DNA of 54,214 bases from Borreliella afzelii (GCF_014202295.1 NZ_JACHGM010000003.1:1-54214), one strand, 5' to 3'; numbered from the stretch's first letter, positions 1-8,960 are shown. Notes: generated by a model from the letters alone, not told the origin. Program-made: numbers and translations.

Positions 1-75
1 ATTAAAAATTAATTAATGTAAATTAAATTACATTTTGATAATTTTAGTTTTAATAATTGGCGGTCACAAACAAAA

Positions 76-264
76 ATGAAAATTATATACCAAATCAACA
101 GGTTACTTATAAAAAGTAACCTTAATATAAAAATAGGTAGTATAAACACTAAAATAGATAATGTGAAAGAAAAACTTAAATGTAAAAAACAGATTAATAC
201 TTTTTTAAAAGTAAAAACAGAACAAGCATTTTCTTGTTCAGCAATATTAAAATTGGTAAAATAA
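76..264 (+). CDS. small hypothetical protein (62 aa), doubtful
   Basis: A 62-codon lysine- and asparagine-rich ORF at the left edge of the window. I do not recognise it. No GGAG-type ribosome binding site precedes the ATG, unlike almost every real gene in this window, and there is no signal peptide or membrane segment. It may be a decayed subtelomeric fragment or a chance ORF in AT-rich DNA. The 250 bases between its end and the next gene hold nothing I can identify. Confidence 0.22.
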   Translation: MKIIYQINRLLIKSNLNIKIGSINTKIDNVKEKLKCKKQINTFLKVKTEQAFSCSAILKLVK

Positions 265-512
265 TTTACGACTCAAATGCATATAAATCGCAAATAACTT
301 TAAAGAATTTGATTCACATTTAAGATCTTAAAGATTTTAAATGCTAAAAGTTAAGATTTAAAACAAAAGACTTATTAAGTGATTATTTACAACTTTAAAA
401 ATTAAGTTTTACACTTATAACTTTTTTTGCTTAAAACAAGCTGATATTAATTTATTATAAATTGCGCTAATATTTTACTTGTCAAGACTTATTATTAGGA
501 GATAATAAAAAT

Positions 513-998
513 ATGAAAAAAATTTTAACATTAATATTGATTTTTAGTTTAACAATTCAAATCTTTGCCACACAAAATAAACAAGATAGAATTGAAAAAG
601 GCATTGAAAGTTTTAATAAATACGAGAAAGAGAAAAAAGGTCCAATCGTACCATTCCTTTTGAATTTATTTTTGCCTTTTGGAATAGGGTCCTTTGTCCA
701 AGAAGATTATATTGGTGGTGGATCAGTTCTTGGATTTAATTTATTAGGAGTAATACTTGGAGGAACTGGAATTATTCTTAACATTCGTGAAACACAATTA
801 ACTGGATCCATACTAATAGGAGTGGGAGCAAGTATGTTTGCAATATCTTACATAACTTCACTTATTATTCCATTTACATTTGCAAATAGGCATAATGAAA
901 ATCTTAAAAAAAGACTAAGCGCTGAGCTTGTAGGTTTTGAGCCTAATTTTGATATTGGAACAAATGGATTCCAACTGTCGTTTAAAAAAAGTTATTAA
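513..998 (+). CDS. P13-like channel-forming outer membrane protein (BBA01, paralogous family 48)
   Basis: A 161-aa protein with a cleavable signal peptide (residues 1-19, ending IFA) followed by a charged stretch and three hydrophobic segments near residues 45-60, 70-90 and 100-123. This layout and the glycine-rich segments match the P13 family, whose chromosomal member forms channels in the outer membrane. In B31 the BBA01 paralog has been reported to substitute for P13 activity (established knowledge). The ATG follows AGGAGA at a 7-base gap. Alone on the plus strand, it is separated from BBA03 by about 190 bases. Family assignment is by recognised sequence and position. Confidence 0.8.
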   Translation: MKKILTLILIFSLTIQIFATQNKQDRIEKGIESFNKYEKEKKGPIVPFLLNLFLPFGIGSFVQEDYIGGGSVLGFNLLGVILGGTGIILNIRETQLTGSILIGVGASMFAISYITSLIIPFTFANRHNENLKKRLSAELVGFEPNFDIGTNGFQLSFKKSY

Positions 999-1128
999 AT
1001 AAATGTAAAACAATAATTTTTATAATCTAATATTAAAATTAATTTGCCTAAGAAGGGCGCATTTACATTTTTAACAATTAATAATAACAAATACTAATTA
1101 ATATATTCTAAACATCATACTAAAATGA

Positions 1129-1134
1129 TATAAT
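1129..1134 (+). promoter_or_regulatory. candidate extended -10 for BBA03
   Basis: TGATATAAT (extended -10, TATAAT at 1129-1134) lies about 60 bases before the BBA03 start. The -35 region is not clear. It is the best promoter candidate in the gap. Confidence 0.4.
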
Positions 1135-1192
1135 TAATAATTATATTATTAAATAATATTAATAATTAAAACTACTTTTAAAGGAGACTATT

Positions 1193-1711
1193 TTGAAAAA
1201 AACGATTATTATATTTGCCATATTGGCATTTCTGTTTAATTGTACAAACAAAGATAATGATACAAAGCTAAATAATGGTGCGGAGGAAGACTCTCAAACA
1301 CTACAATCTAAATCAGATTTAGTTGATGAAGATAGAATTGAATTTAGCAAAACAACACCTTTAGAAAAGTTAATAAGCAAATTAAATTTAAATTCTACTG
1401 AAAAAGAAACACTAACATTTTTGACAAACTTATTAAAAGAAAAACTATTAGATCCAAATGCTGGTTCAAATTTTAAAAATACCGGTGGGGATGAGAGCAA
1501 AATAGAAGAGGCTATACATCAATTTCTATCAGATCTGAAAGAAGATGAAATAAAAGAAATGCTTGCAAAAATTAAAGAAAATAAAGACAAAAAAGAAGAA
1601 AATTCTGAAGAGTTAAATACTTATAAAACCATACTTGCTAGTGGATTCGATGGAATTTTTAATAAAGCAGATTCAAAAACTGTATTAAATAATCTTAAAG
1701 ACGCTGTATAA
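1193..1711 (+). CDS. surface lipoprotein BBA03
   Basis: A 172-aa lipoprotein starting at TTG with AAGGAGA 7 bases upstream. The signal peptide ends in a lipobox with Cys17 (FLFNC). The mature part has a charged linker and then helices, including a stretch LNSTEKETLTFL that recalls the Mlp-like amphipathic helix seen in several Borrelia lipoproteins. BBA03 of B31 is an outer surface lipoprotein reported to give a competitive advantage in tick-to-mouse transmission (established). No internal ATG is placed as well relative to the lipobox. It is followed by a strong hairpin shared with the converging BBA04. Confidence 0.82.
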   Translation: MKKTIIIFAILAFLFNCTNKDNDTKLNNGAEEDSQTLQSKSDLVDEDRIEFSKTTPLEKLISKLNLNSTEKETLTFLTNLLKEKLLDPNAGSNFKNTGGDESKIEEAIHQFLSDLKEDEIKEMLAKIKENKDKKEENSEELNTYKTILASGFDGIFNKADSKTVLNNLKDAV

Positions 1712-1750
1712 TGCTAAACTAAGCCTAAAATTTGAAATTACTTTAAAAAA

Positions 1751-1774
1751 AGCTAGCAGTTAAAACTGCTAGCT
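1751..1774. terminator. bidirectional terminator between BBA03 and BBA04
   Basis: Perfect 10-bp stem (AGCTAGCAGT / ACTGCTAGCT) with a TAAA loop, A-rich before and T-containing after, between two converging genes. Confidence 0.8.
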
Positions 1775-1788
1775 CTTAAAACAACTTT

Positions 1789-2631
1789 CTAGTTAATCAA
1801 CGAATTAAATGTTAAGCTTGTATTTTTTATATTAGGATATTTTTCAATTATTTTTTTCATAGTAACATTAAAAAGCTTAGAATCAAGTGAAATTCTGTAA
1901 ACTTTTTCATTTTGTGGAGGGTTCTTAGACTTAATGGTAATCTCGGCAATCATATCGTTCCAAATTCCATTATTATAAAGGGCAGTAAAAGCCTCAACCA
2001 CTCTTTTAGAATCACTAGAACCAAAAGGATACGCAGTTACAAGCCCAGATTCAACTGATTTTTCAGACATTGGGATTCCCCCTAAAAATCCCCCCTTATT
2101 GTCATTAAAATTTATATCGCTTCCTTTGTTTATTAATTTAAATCCAGAAACAGAATAAAAAGGATCACTTTCACTAGTAGTTTCAAAAATTATTAAAGGC
2201 ATAGCATAAGAAATGTAGCTTCCATCAATAGGAGAAACAAGATAAGAATACTTAATGCCATTAAGCTCTTTAATACAATTTCCACGCTCATCACACAAAT
2301 CTCTGGCTTTAATTTTCACCCAGCGAATATAAGTCGACCAAAGATACAAATTGACTGATTTTGTTCCTTCTAAAAACTCTATTTGGTTGTAATTAATAAA
2401 TTTATTTTTATTCTCAAGCGCTTTTAAAGGCTCATAATTTTGGAAATTGGATCCCATCCCAGAATCATCTAACAATGACCTAAAATTCGATGAACCTAAA
2501 GCCCTTTTTTCTTGACCTAGTCTATCTGATCCATTTTCTTTAAAACCGCCACCCTCATTCTCCATTTTTGAATTATTATCTAAAGAACAACCAAGAATTA
2601 AAATCACGACGAATATAATGACTATTTTCAA
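1789..2631 (-). CDS. S2 antigen lipoprotein (BBA04)
   Basis: A 280-aa lipoprotein on the minus strand. A short hydrophobic signal ends in LILGC (Cys15), followed by a Gly/Asn/Ser tether and a folded domain of mixed composition. Sequence and position between BBA03 and the S1 antigen identify it as the S2 antigen of lp54. The start ATG is preceded by a GGGAG-like site. The function of S2 is not established. It shares a divergent/convergent neighbourhood with other lipoproteins rather than an operon; the gap to BBA05 is 100 bases. Confidence 0.82.
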   Translation of the reverse strand: MKIVIIFVVILILGCSLDNNSKMENEGGGFKENGSDRLGQEKRALGSSNFRSLLDDSGMGSNFQNYEPLKALENKNKFINYNQIEFLEGTKSVNLYLWSTYIRWVKIKARDLCDERGNCIKELNGIKYSYLVSPIDGSYISYAMPLIIFETTSESDPFYSVSGFKLINKGSDINFNDNKGGFLGGIPMSEKSVESGLVTAYPFGSSDSKRVVEAFTALYNNGIWNDMIAEITIKSKNPPQNEKVYRISLDSKLFNVTMKKIIEKYPNIKNTSLTFNSLIN

Positions 2632-2731
2632 AACGCTCCCCCTTAAAACTTTTTTATAATATTTAAAATTCTTAAATTATATTATTAGAAGCAAATGTAG
2701 AGCAATTAACAAAAAAAGCAAAATAAAAAAT

Positions 2732-3979
2732 TTAACGTCTACTAATTTCTTTTATCAAACCGTTTAAAATGCGATTTATATAATCATAAAGTTTTTTATT
2801 TTTGCCAATATTTTTATAATAAAGTTTAAAAATTTCTAAAAGGGTATTTCTAACTTTAAGAATTACTATTCTTTTGTTTTTATTCTCAACAGACCCTAAT
2901 GCCTGTTTGAAAGATTTGGTTGATTTCTCCATTTCTTTTAAAAATCTATTAACATTATAATTTAGCGTTATTTCTTCTAGCTTTCTCAATATCAACCTAG
3001 AATATTCTTTTCCAAGTCTTTTAAATAAATCATCAAGATTCTCAGAATCTAATTCTCCGTCTAATAAAACCCTACAAAATTGTAACGTCTCGTCTTCTTC
3101 GTCTGTTAAATTCCGCTTCCAATTTAAATACCAATCAAGCTCTGACTTTGTAGTAAGAGAAAAATTTTTTAATTCAAGAAGCTCTTTGCTAACGCTACTA
3201 ATTTGTTGATCAACTGTTTTTTCAAGAGCAACAAGAATGTCTGTGTTTGAACCACTAGCATTAATTTTGGTTAAGTAAAATTGTTGACACAAATTCATAT
3301 CTAAGAGAGAAATTTCATCTTCTCTATCACTTTTATCGGAATAGTTTTCAATCAATCCCACTAAAATACTTATTTTAGAAGACAAATCTCCCCAACGCTT
3401 TTTGCCTATATCAATCAAGAACTGATTAACATCTTTTTCGCTGTACTTATACTTTACTAACACCTCATCATTGTTTAAAAGCCATCCACCAAGAGCATAT
3501 CTATTCTCATCATTTTGCAAAGATTTCTTGAAAAACTCAAAATTTTTATCCTCTTCCAAGTTTAAATGGGGAATCAAACTATCATCATGAGAATTTTTCA
3601 GCAAAGCTTTACTGTATCTTGATTTACCAATACTGTGCTTTGAAGAAGTTTTTTGCAAAGACTTATAATTATCTAAATTATTGCTAGCCTGATCTAAGTT
3701 TTGCGACATTGAATTTTTAGAATTTCTTAAAGTTTGTAAATCCCTTTTAGAATCTTTAAATTCTCTTGAGTTTACTTGGCTATTTTTTTTGCTTTTAAAA
3801 TTACTTAAATTGGGATCTTTAGGCTTATTGTTTTTAGAATCCAAAGATTTTTTTTCATTAATGATTAAGTTTTGTTTATTGCTAGAAGTGGTAATTTTTG
3901 AATCTTCTTCTAAAGATTTGCTACTGCAATTAATAAACAATAGAAAACTAATAATAAATGAAATTCCTATTTTATTCAT
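2732..3979 (-). CDS. S1 antigen lipoprotein (BBA05)
   Basis: A 415-aa lipoprotein. The signal peptide ends LLFINC (Cys18). Residues about 20-125 are a long Lys/Ser/Asn-rich low-complexity tether. The C-terminal two thirds are helical and charged, rich in Leu/Lys/Glu, which suggests a helical bundle. It corresponds to the S1 antigen of lp54, antigenic and dispensable in B31 according to published work; its molecular role is unknown. It is upstream of BBA04 on the same strand and may be cotranscribed with it. The start ATG follows an AGAGGAAATT-like site. Confidence 0.82.
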   Translation of the reverse strand: MNKIGISFIISFLLFINCSSKSLEEDSKITTSSNKQNLIINEKKSLDSKNNKPKDPNLSNFKSKKNSQVNSREFKDSKRDLQTLRNSKNSMSQNLDQASNNLDNYKSLQKTSSKHSIGKSRYSKALLKNSHDDSLIPHLNLEEDKNFEFFKKSLQNDENRYALGGWLLNNDEVLVKYKYSEKDVNQFLIDIGKKRWGDLSSKISILVGLIENYSDKSDREDEISLLDMNLCQQFYLTKINASGSNTDILVALEKTVDQQISSVSKELLELKNFSLTTKSELDWYLNWKRNLTDEEDETLQFCRVLLDGELDSENLDDLFKRLGKEYSRLILRKLEEITLNYNVNRFLKEMEKSTKSFKQALGSVENKNKRIVILKVRNTLLEIFKLYYKNIGKNKKLYDYINRILNGLIKEISRR

Positions 3980-3986
3980 AAATTAA

Positions 3987-4340
3987 ATTTCCTCTATTTA
4001 ATTATAGGTTTAAATAAAAATATAGCTCACTTTACATACACTAAATGTATACAACATTTTATTTCTTATAATACAAGAAATTATACTTGCAATTGTTTTA
4101 AAAATTGTTTTTTTAAAACAAAAAAACGAATTAAAATCGTGCAAACAAAGCATTAAGCTTAAATTATTCTAATAATACCTTTTAAAACAAATTGGTATTA
4201 ATAATACCCATTATTTTAATACGTTGTAAAATTTCAAAAATAAATAAAAAACATTAATACCAGCCAAATCATCTAAATTTGAATTTTTAAATTCAGATAT
4301 ATTTACAACGTAATAAGCAAAAATAAACATATGGGGAAAA
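3987..4340. other. repeat-rich intergenic region between BBA05 and BBA07
   Basis: No ORF is credible here. The stretch holds a 13-bp near-palindrome TACACTAAATGTA at 4037-4049, a 15-bp hairpin GGTATT-AAT-AATACC at 4194-4208, an 11-bp inverted repeat TACGTTGTAAA at 4220-4230 with its complement at 4302-4312, and a TGAATTT/AAATTCA hairpin near 4280-4295. These could serve the BBA05 promoter on the minus strand, or as operator sites. See findings. Confidence 0.5.
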
Positions 4341-4365
4341 ATTAACTCTCCAAGGGAGAGTTAAT
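4341..4365 (-). terminator. terminator downstream of BBA07
   Basis: Hairpin with stem TTAACTCTCC / GGAGAGTTAA and a 3-base loop, directly after the minus-strand BBA07 gene, with a short T tract on that strand. Confidence 0.75.
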
Positions 4366-4390
4366 CAAACAATTAATCAGCATAAAAAAG

Positions 4391-4861
4391 TTAAAACGAA
4401 GCAGATGCATCATAATTTTTCACAAGATTACAAGCTTCTTCAATGCTCTTAGTAGTTATAAAAGATTGTCGCAAATTATTTATGTAGGTTTTTTCAACCT
4501 GTAACAACTGCTGTTTAGCATTAGCAACATTTGCATCATTTGAACGCTCAAGCTTTATTTTGGCATTTCTTTTAGCTTGCAAACACTTAACAACAGTAGC
4601 AAGCATTTCTTTTACTTTGTCTTCATTCAAATTAAAAATTTGATTAAACTTATCAGGATTACTATCAAGAACCACTTGCTCAAGAAAAAACAAAGCTTCT
4701 TTTTGGTCATCATTCAAAGAGTTTACAAAAGACATTTCAACCTCTCCATTTAATGCGCTAGAAGAATTTAAAACCTTTGAAGATCTTCTCCTAATATCAG
4801 AATAATTAAATTCTTTACAAGAAAAGAATAATAAAATAATAAATAATAAAATATTTTTCAT
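4391..4861 (-). CDS. lipoprotein BBA07 (annotated ChpAI in B31)
   Basis: A 156-aa lipoprotein. I place the start at the internal ATG (4861), because GGGAGA lies 4-5 bases before it and the sequence from there is a standard lipoprotein signal ending LLFFSC (Cys15); the longer frame adds nine residues with no signal character. The mature part holds an Mlp-like helix (LNDDQKEALFFLEQVV). The B31 label ChpAI (a toxin-antitoxin name) is not supported by anything I see here. BBA07 has been reported as needed for efficient tick-borne infection in B31. Confidence 0.75.
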   Translation of the reverse strand: MKNILLFIILLFFSCKEFNYSDIRRRSSKVLNSSSALNGEVEMSFVNSLNDDQKEALFFLEQVVLDSNPDKFNQIFNLNEDKVKEMLATVVKCLQAKRNAKIKLERSNDANVANAKQQLLQVEKTYINNLRQSFITTKSIEEACNLVKNYDASASF

Positions 4862-5009
4862 ACAGTCTCCCACACCGTGATTACACAAATATTTAAATTA
4901 AAAAATTAAATAAACATTTTTTAAAAAAAAATATAAATTATAATATATCTCAACATTTAAAATAATAAACATTTTGTAAAACTTTATAGTAATATTGAAT
5001 AAAATATGT

Positions 5010-5015
5010 TAAAAT
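5010..5015 (+). promoter_or_regulatory. extended -10 before the distal phage operon
   Basis: TGTTAAAAT (extended -10, TAAAAT at 5010-5015) predicts a transcript start near 5022, giving a leader of only about 11 bases before the ATG at 5033. Only a weak GGTAG lies in that leader. Confidence 0.4.
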
Positions 5016-5032
5016 GACTTTGGTAGTTAAAA

Positions 5033-5368
5033 ATGGATATTAAAATTGACGAAAAATTTAATATAGTATTTAATAATGACTTTAAATTAATAGAAAACAT
5101 TGAAGAACAAAAACAGCGTTTATTCTTCTACCTTAAGACACCAAAAGGCAGCTTAAAAGAAAATCCAAATTATGGGTTTGACTACAGCTTTTACTTTAAG
5201 CTTTGCAAAGCTAATAAGCTAGAATCTATTAAAAATTTTTTTTTAAACCTTTCAAAAGAACTTAAAATAGATCTTATTAATGTAAAGCCAAGTATTAAAA
5301 ACAAAACAATAACAATAAAATTTTTCTTTCTAGGAAAAGACACTTTAAAAATGGATTTTAAAATATGA
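5033..5368 (+). CDS. gp25/W-like phage baseplate protein (BBA08)
   Basis: A 111-aa protein whose central motif (FFYLKTPKGSLKENPNYGFDY, about residues 31-51) is the hallmark of the gp25/PBSX XkdS-like baseplate wedge family: an aromatic-rich strand, a short Lys/Gly turn, then NPNYGFDY. Wedge proteins join the central hub to the outer baseplate of contractile tails (established for the family). It is the first gene of a tight operon and its stop overlaps the next ATG by four bases (ATGA). Assignment is from motif and operon position; cp32 phages carry the homolog at the same place. Confidence 0.65.
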   Translation: MDIKIDEKFNIVFNNDFKLIENIEEQKQRLFFYLKTPKGSLKENPNYGFDYSFYFKLCKANKLESIKNFFLNLSKELKIDLINVKPSIKNKTITIKFFFLGKDTLKMDFKI

Positions 5369-6237
5369 GTATAATTTTTGATAAAAACTTAGGAATATTA
5401 GAAAAAACAATAGAAGAAATTCAAAATGAAAAAAAACATATCCTAAGAACAAAATACGGCATAAACATTAAAGACAATTCAATTTACGACATAATAAACT
5501 TTCCAAGCTCAAGCATTGACAAACAAATATCAGAGGTCTTGAGAGAACTTTTTTCCAAAATAAAAGAAAATGGAAGCTATTTTAATGCACTCAAAGAAGA
5601 CTTAAGCACACCAAAAAGCTCAACTTATGAGGCAATAAGAAAGGCTCTGCTAGGCGTTGAGAAAGTTAAACACATAAATATTGTAAGTGGACCTGGAACA
5701 ATTGCCCTCTACTTAATACTACAAGACGATTGTTTTCAGGATAAAGAAAAAAAACAAATTAAAATTGAGACTAAGCAAAACATTTGGCAAGCAATATACT
5801 ATACAGCACCAAGCGGAACTGTTTTTAAAGGTGATATTGAGATTGAATTTTTAAACAAACACAATCAAAAAAAAACATACAAATTCAGCTTGGGTGAGAA
5901 AAAATATGCATATCTTAAAGCAATCTACAAAACAGAAGCAAAAGACGCAATCTACAAAGAAATAGATACTCAAATTAGAGACATTTACAATAAAATATTA
6001 ACCGAAAAATACACCGAAATGGGAACATCTCTTAGATACCAAGACTTTCTTGCGCCAGTTAGCATTATCAGGGGAATAAAAGAGCTAAGAATTGGAACTT
6101 GCATTAAAAGTGATGATACAAAAAAAATCACAGAACTTAGTGAGAGTGATTTTACATTCAATAAAGACGAAAACATTAAAGAGAATGAAATTATCATTTT
6201 TGATACAAACAAAAGACTGCTTATTAACAGAGAATAA
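5365..6237 (+). CDS. baseplate J-like protein, DUF276 (BBA09)
   Basis: A 290-aa protein with the layout of baseplate J/XkdT proteins: N-terminal helices that name the assembly start (SIIFDKNLGILEKTIEEI), a region with ATYEAIRKALLGVEKVKHINIVSGPGT-like character near residues 90-115 typical of the J domain, and a C-terminal beta-rich segment ending with FDTNKRLLINRE. It belongs to the Borrelia family DUF276 found in cp32. It overlaps the previous gene by 4 bases and is followed after 2 bases by the next, so all are surely cotranscribed. The exact fold is inferred. Confidence 0.65.
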   Translation: MSIIFDKNLGILEKTIEEIQNEKKHILRTKYGINIKDNSIYDIINFPSSSIDKQISEVLRELFSKIKENGSYFNALKEDLSTPKSSTYEAIRKALLGVEKVKHINIVSGPGTIALYLILQDDCFQDKEKKQIKIETKQNIWQAIYYTAPSGTVFKGDIEIEFLNKHNQKKTYKFSLGEKKYAYLKAIYKTEAKDAIYKEIDTQIRDIYNKILTEKYTEMGTSLRYQDFLAPVSIIRGIKELRIGTCIKSDDTKKITELSESDFTFNKDENIKENEIIIFDTNKRLLINRE

Positions 6238-6239
6238 AA

Positions 6240-6866
6240 ATGAACAAAGAGATACCAAAATTTTTAGAAAATACTCAAATTGAAAAGTTTATCTACAATG
6301 AGCTTAATTACAAAAAAGAGATATTAAAAGAACTAAAAGAACTGCTTGAAAACTTCAAAACAATCAATGTTAAAAACAGTATTAACTCTAAATATATTAC
6401 ATTACTAATGCTTTCAATATTTAACGCATTCCACTTTAAAAAAGAGTTAGATAAAAATCTTGTCAATTCTTTAAACGCCATTATTTTTGCAATCAAATCT
6501 ATTGGTACTGATGAGAGCTTTATTGTGCTCTTTAAAGCCTTTTTACACGCAAATATTGAAGTCAGCTCAAACCAAGACGCTCCAGGAGAAATAATAATCA
6601 AATTGCTTGGAAACATTAAATCCCCGATTGAATTTAATATTGCAGCAAAAAATCAAAATAAACTAAAAAAAATAACTATAAAACACGCTGGATTTAAAAA
6701 AGCTCTAATTTCTCACCATATGCCCAAAGATTACAAAAATTCAGTATATGAGTTTATTAAAATATTAATTCCTATAGGAAGAATAGTAAAAATCATAGAC
6801 AAAGAACAAATAGAAATAAAAAGTACAAGAACAAAACAATTTTACAAAGTAGATCATTTTTTTTGA
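6240..6866 (+). CDS. phage tail protein, DUF735 (BBA10)
   Basis: A 208-aa protein between the J-like and fibre-like genes, the position of tail protein I (gpI/XkdU) in contractile phages. The N-terminus (IPKFLENTQIEKFIYNELN) resembles the start of such proteins, and a Gly/Ile-rich segment near residues 110-150 precedes a KIIDKEQIEIKS strand. The DUF735 label comes from recognised cp32 gene order. It is presumed to connect the baseplate to the fibres. It ends with three phenylalanines; 55 bases separate it from the next gene. Confidence 0.58.
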   Translation: MNKEIPKFLENTQIEKFIYNELNYKKEILKELKELLENFKTINVKNSINSKYITLLMLSIFNAFHFKKELDKNLVNSLNAIIFAIKSIGTDESFIVLFKAFLHANIEVSSNQDAPGEIIIKLLGNIKSPIEFNIAAKNQNKLKKITIKHAGFKKALISHHMPKDYKNSVYEFIKILIPIGRIVKIIDKEQIEIKSTRTKQFYKVDHFF

Positions 6867-6921
6867 TCCACCAAAGTATAAATAATAATTTAAAACTAAA
6901 AGAAATTTAAAAGGAAAATTT

Positions 6922-7956
6922 ATGAATACCAACGAACCACAAGAGAGTGTACAAATAAAAGATTTAAACAGAAAAACAAAAGTTAATCAAAGCGATCTTA
7001 TTCCTATTGATGACGTAGTAGAAGATACTTGTGCAATCACGTATAAACATCTCCTAGAACAAATACAAAACGATACATTTTACAACAATGAATTTCGCTG
7101 CTTTAAAAAAGCAATAAAAGACGTAATTAGCAAGGAACTTTTAGAAAACACAGAATATATAAAAAACATTTACATTAAAGTATTTTCTACACTTTTAGGA
7201 CTAAGTGCCCCACTTGAAAACATAGATTTTGATATTGTTTTTAGAAAAGTTCAATCTATGTTTATTTCAAGCTTAAAACATACAAATACAAAATTAACTT
7301 CAAATAAAATCTCAATTTACAACACAACCACAAAAGATCTTGAACTTATTCAATTTGAAATTTTTGTTGAAAGTTTAAAAGAAGTTCTTGCAGAAAAATC
7401 TGAATTAAATCAACTCAAAAGTGATTTAATCAATTATTTACAAATAAACGATTTTACAGATAAATTCCTAAACTCTTTCAAATCAATACCTAAAAAAACT
7501 TTTGATACAAAAAATGAACAAATTGTAAGCTGTTATCAAAACGGAATCCCACAAATTGTAGACACTCCTATTTGGTGGCAAGGAAAACCATATGGCTTTG
7601 GGGGACTACACACAATAGTTGACGACTCTGCAATATTAGAATTCCAATATAAGAACAAAGCCACAACCATTGTACTTAAAAACAAAAGCAGCACATCAAT
7701 TATAATAAACGAATCGTACAAAGGAAGTTACATTTATTTACAAATTGACGCAGAAATCAGGTATTCAAGCTCTACAGAAGATCACAACAAACAATTTTAT
7801 CTTCAATTCGAAAAAAGCTCTACTAAAATACTAATAGCCTCATTTTCTTCGCAAAACATGCCTACACTCAAAACACCAATTTACAATGGTTGGTACTACG
7901 TTGGGTCAGGCAGCCTAAACAAAGGCCAAGAAATGCCAATACTAAACAAAGTATAA
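6922..7956 (+). CDS. tail-fibre-like protein, DUF685 (BBA11)
   Basis: A 344-aa protein. Residues 10-45 (VQIKDLNRKTKVNQSDLIPI... then TCAITYKHLLEQI) match the N-terminal attachment segment common to many phage tail fibres. A helical middle part follows, and a C-terminal beta-rich domain from about residue 205 (DTPIWWQGKPYGFGGL) may be the receptor-binding tip. The DUF685 family occurs at this place in cp32 plasmids. It has a good AAAAGGAAA ribosome binding site. The host receptor, if any, is unknown. Confidence 0.6.
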   Translation: MNTNEPQESVQIKDLNRKTKVNQSDLIPIDDVVEDTCAITYKHLLEQIQNDTFYNNEFRCFKKAIKDVISKELLENTEYIKNIYIKVFSTLLGLSAPLENIDFDIVFRKVQSMFISSLKHTNTKLTSNKISIYNTTTKDLELIQFEIFVESLKEVLAEKSELNQLKSDLINYLQINDFTDKFLNSFKSIPKKTFDTKNEQIVSCYQNGIPQIVDTPIWWQGKPYGFGGLHTIVDDSAILEFQYKNKATTIVLKNKSSTSIIINESYKGSYIYLQIDAEIRYSSSTEDHNKQFYLQFEKSSTKILIASFSSQNMPTLKTPIYNGWYYVGSGSLNKGQEMPILNKV

Positions 7957-7979
7957 AAATAAATTAAAAGGAGATATTT

Positions 7980-8159
7980 ATGGATACAATACTTATTTTT
8001 TTGTCAACAATTGACAATACAAAACTCATTATATTGGGAGGATTTATTGTACTGGCAATAATGCCAATGATTTTAGCAATAAAGCCGCAGTTTAAAGAAA
8101 GCTTAAACTTTCTTATTAAAAAGCTCTTAAAAAATACAAATAAAAAGGAAACCAAATGA
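7980..8159 (+). CDS. BlyA-like small membrane protein, putative holin (BBA12)
   Basis: A 59-aa ORF with AAGGAGAT five bases before its ATG. Residues 16-34 (LIILGGFIVLAIMPMILAI) are one strong transmembrane segment, followed by a Lys-rich cytoplasmic tail. Size, topology and position just before the BlyB-like gene match BlyA of cp32, reported as a haemolysin/holin. Its stop overlaps the next ATG (ATGA). Function as a holin is inferred from family and context. Confidence 0.7.
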   Translation: MDTILIFLSTIDNTKLIILGGFIVLAIMPMILAIKPQFKESLNFLIKKLLKNTNKKETK

Positions 8160-8575
8160 ATAGTAAAATAAATATCAACTCTGGCGTTGAAGCTTTAAAT
8201 AATTTATATGATTTTCTAAAAAGTGGCGATTCTCCAACAGAAATTAAAGTAGAAAAGGGAATATATTTAGGACTCAATCTCTACAGCCTAATAATGAGCA
8301 TTTACAAAGACACAATCAACACCCTTGAAAAAGAAGAATCAATAAAAATATTAAATGACATTGAAAATGTTAATAATAAAATTACTCAACTTATATTAAG
8401 CATCAATGATGAGCGAGATGTAGGCATTATTGAGCATTTAAGAGAAGAAAGAAATGAACTAATGAAAATCAAAACTAAAGCACTCCAAGAACAAATACAA
8501 GGGTCCTTAGAAGACTTAAAAACCAACACTAATAACAAAGCCCAAGACTTAAAAGGAGATAAAATTGAAAATTAA
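8156..8575 (+). CDS. BlyB-like protein (BBA13)
   Basis: A 139-aa soluble, helical protein with a coiled-coil-prone second half (ENVNNKITQLILSINDE and on to the C-terminus). It overlaps the BlyA-like gene by 4 bases and runs 11 bases into the OrfD lipoprotein gene. In cp32, BlyB is the soluble partner that stabilises or controls BlyA (established for the pair). No enzymatic motif is visible, so this is not an endolysin. The whole blyA-blyB-orfD arrangement is conserved with cp32. Confidence 0.7.
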   Translation: MNSKININSGVEALNNLYDFLKSGDSPTEIKVEKGIYLGLNLYSLIMSIYKDTINTLEKEESIKILNDIENVNNKITQLILSINDERDVGIIEHLREERNELMKIKTKALQEQIQGSLEDLKTNTNNKAQDLKGDKIEN

Positions 8576-8930
8576 AAATTTCCCCTTTTTGTTTTTATTA
8601 AACACGCTTGTAATCTTTTCATGTTCTACAATAGCAAGCCTTCCAGAAGAGCCATCATCTCCAAAAGAGACAACATTAAAGGCTTTAAGCTTATATGAAG
8701 CACATCTTTCAAGCTATATTATGTACTTACAAACATTTCTTGTAAAAACAAAACAAAAAGTAAATAGCAAAAATTATCCTGAGTTTAAACTTTTTGACGC
8801 TAGTAAATTAGAAAAAGATCAAACTCTAAAATCAATCAAAGCAAATATTGCTAATTTGAAAAATCACATTGACAAAATAAAACCAATCGCAATGCAGATT
8901 TACAAAAAATACTCAAAAAATATACCTTAA
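8565..8930 (+). CDS. OrfD-type lipoprotein (BBA14)
   Basis: A 121-aa lipoprotein starting at TTG with AAAGGAGA 6 bases upstream, inside the end of the previous gene. The signal peptide ends LVIFSC (Cys20); a Pro/Ser-rich tether (LPEEPSSPKE) precedes two or three helices. It is the last gene of the phage distal operon and corresponds to OrfD of cp32. Its role is unknown; a small lipoprotein beside lysis genes could act as a spanin-like or exclusion factor, but nothing here proves that. Confidence 0.7.
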   Translation: MKIKNFPFLFLLNTLVIFSCSTIASLPEEPSSPKETTLKALSLYEAHLSSYIMYLQTFLVKTKQKVNSKNYPEFKLFDASKLEKDQTLKSIKANIANLKNHIDKIKPIAMQIYKKYSKNIP

Positions 8931-8960
8931 AGTTAAAGTCATTTAATTTTTCTTTTTTCC

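Noticed and set aside
15..34. AATGTAA/TTACATT inverted repeat at the left edge as a possible left telomere
   Set aside because: Only 7-bp arms, no TAGTATA box and not at the very end; the left telomere is more likely missing.
4391..4861. ChpAI toxin-antitoxin function for BBA07
   Set aside because: The protein has a lipoprotein signal and no AbrB-like or toxin motif; no partner gene adjacent.
8156..8575. BBA13 as an endolysin
   Set aside because: No catalytic residues or lysozyme/amidase motif; a BlyB-type soluble partner fits better.
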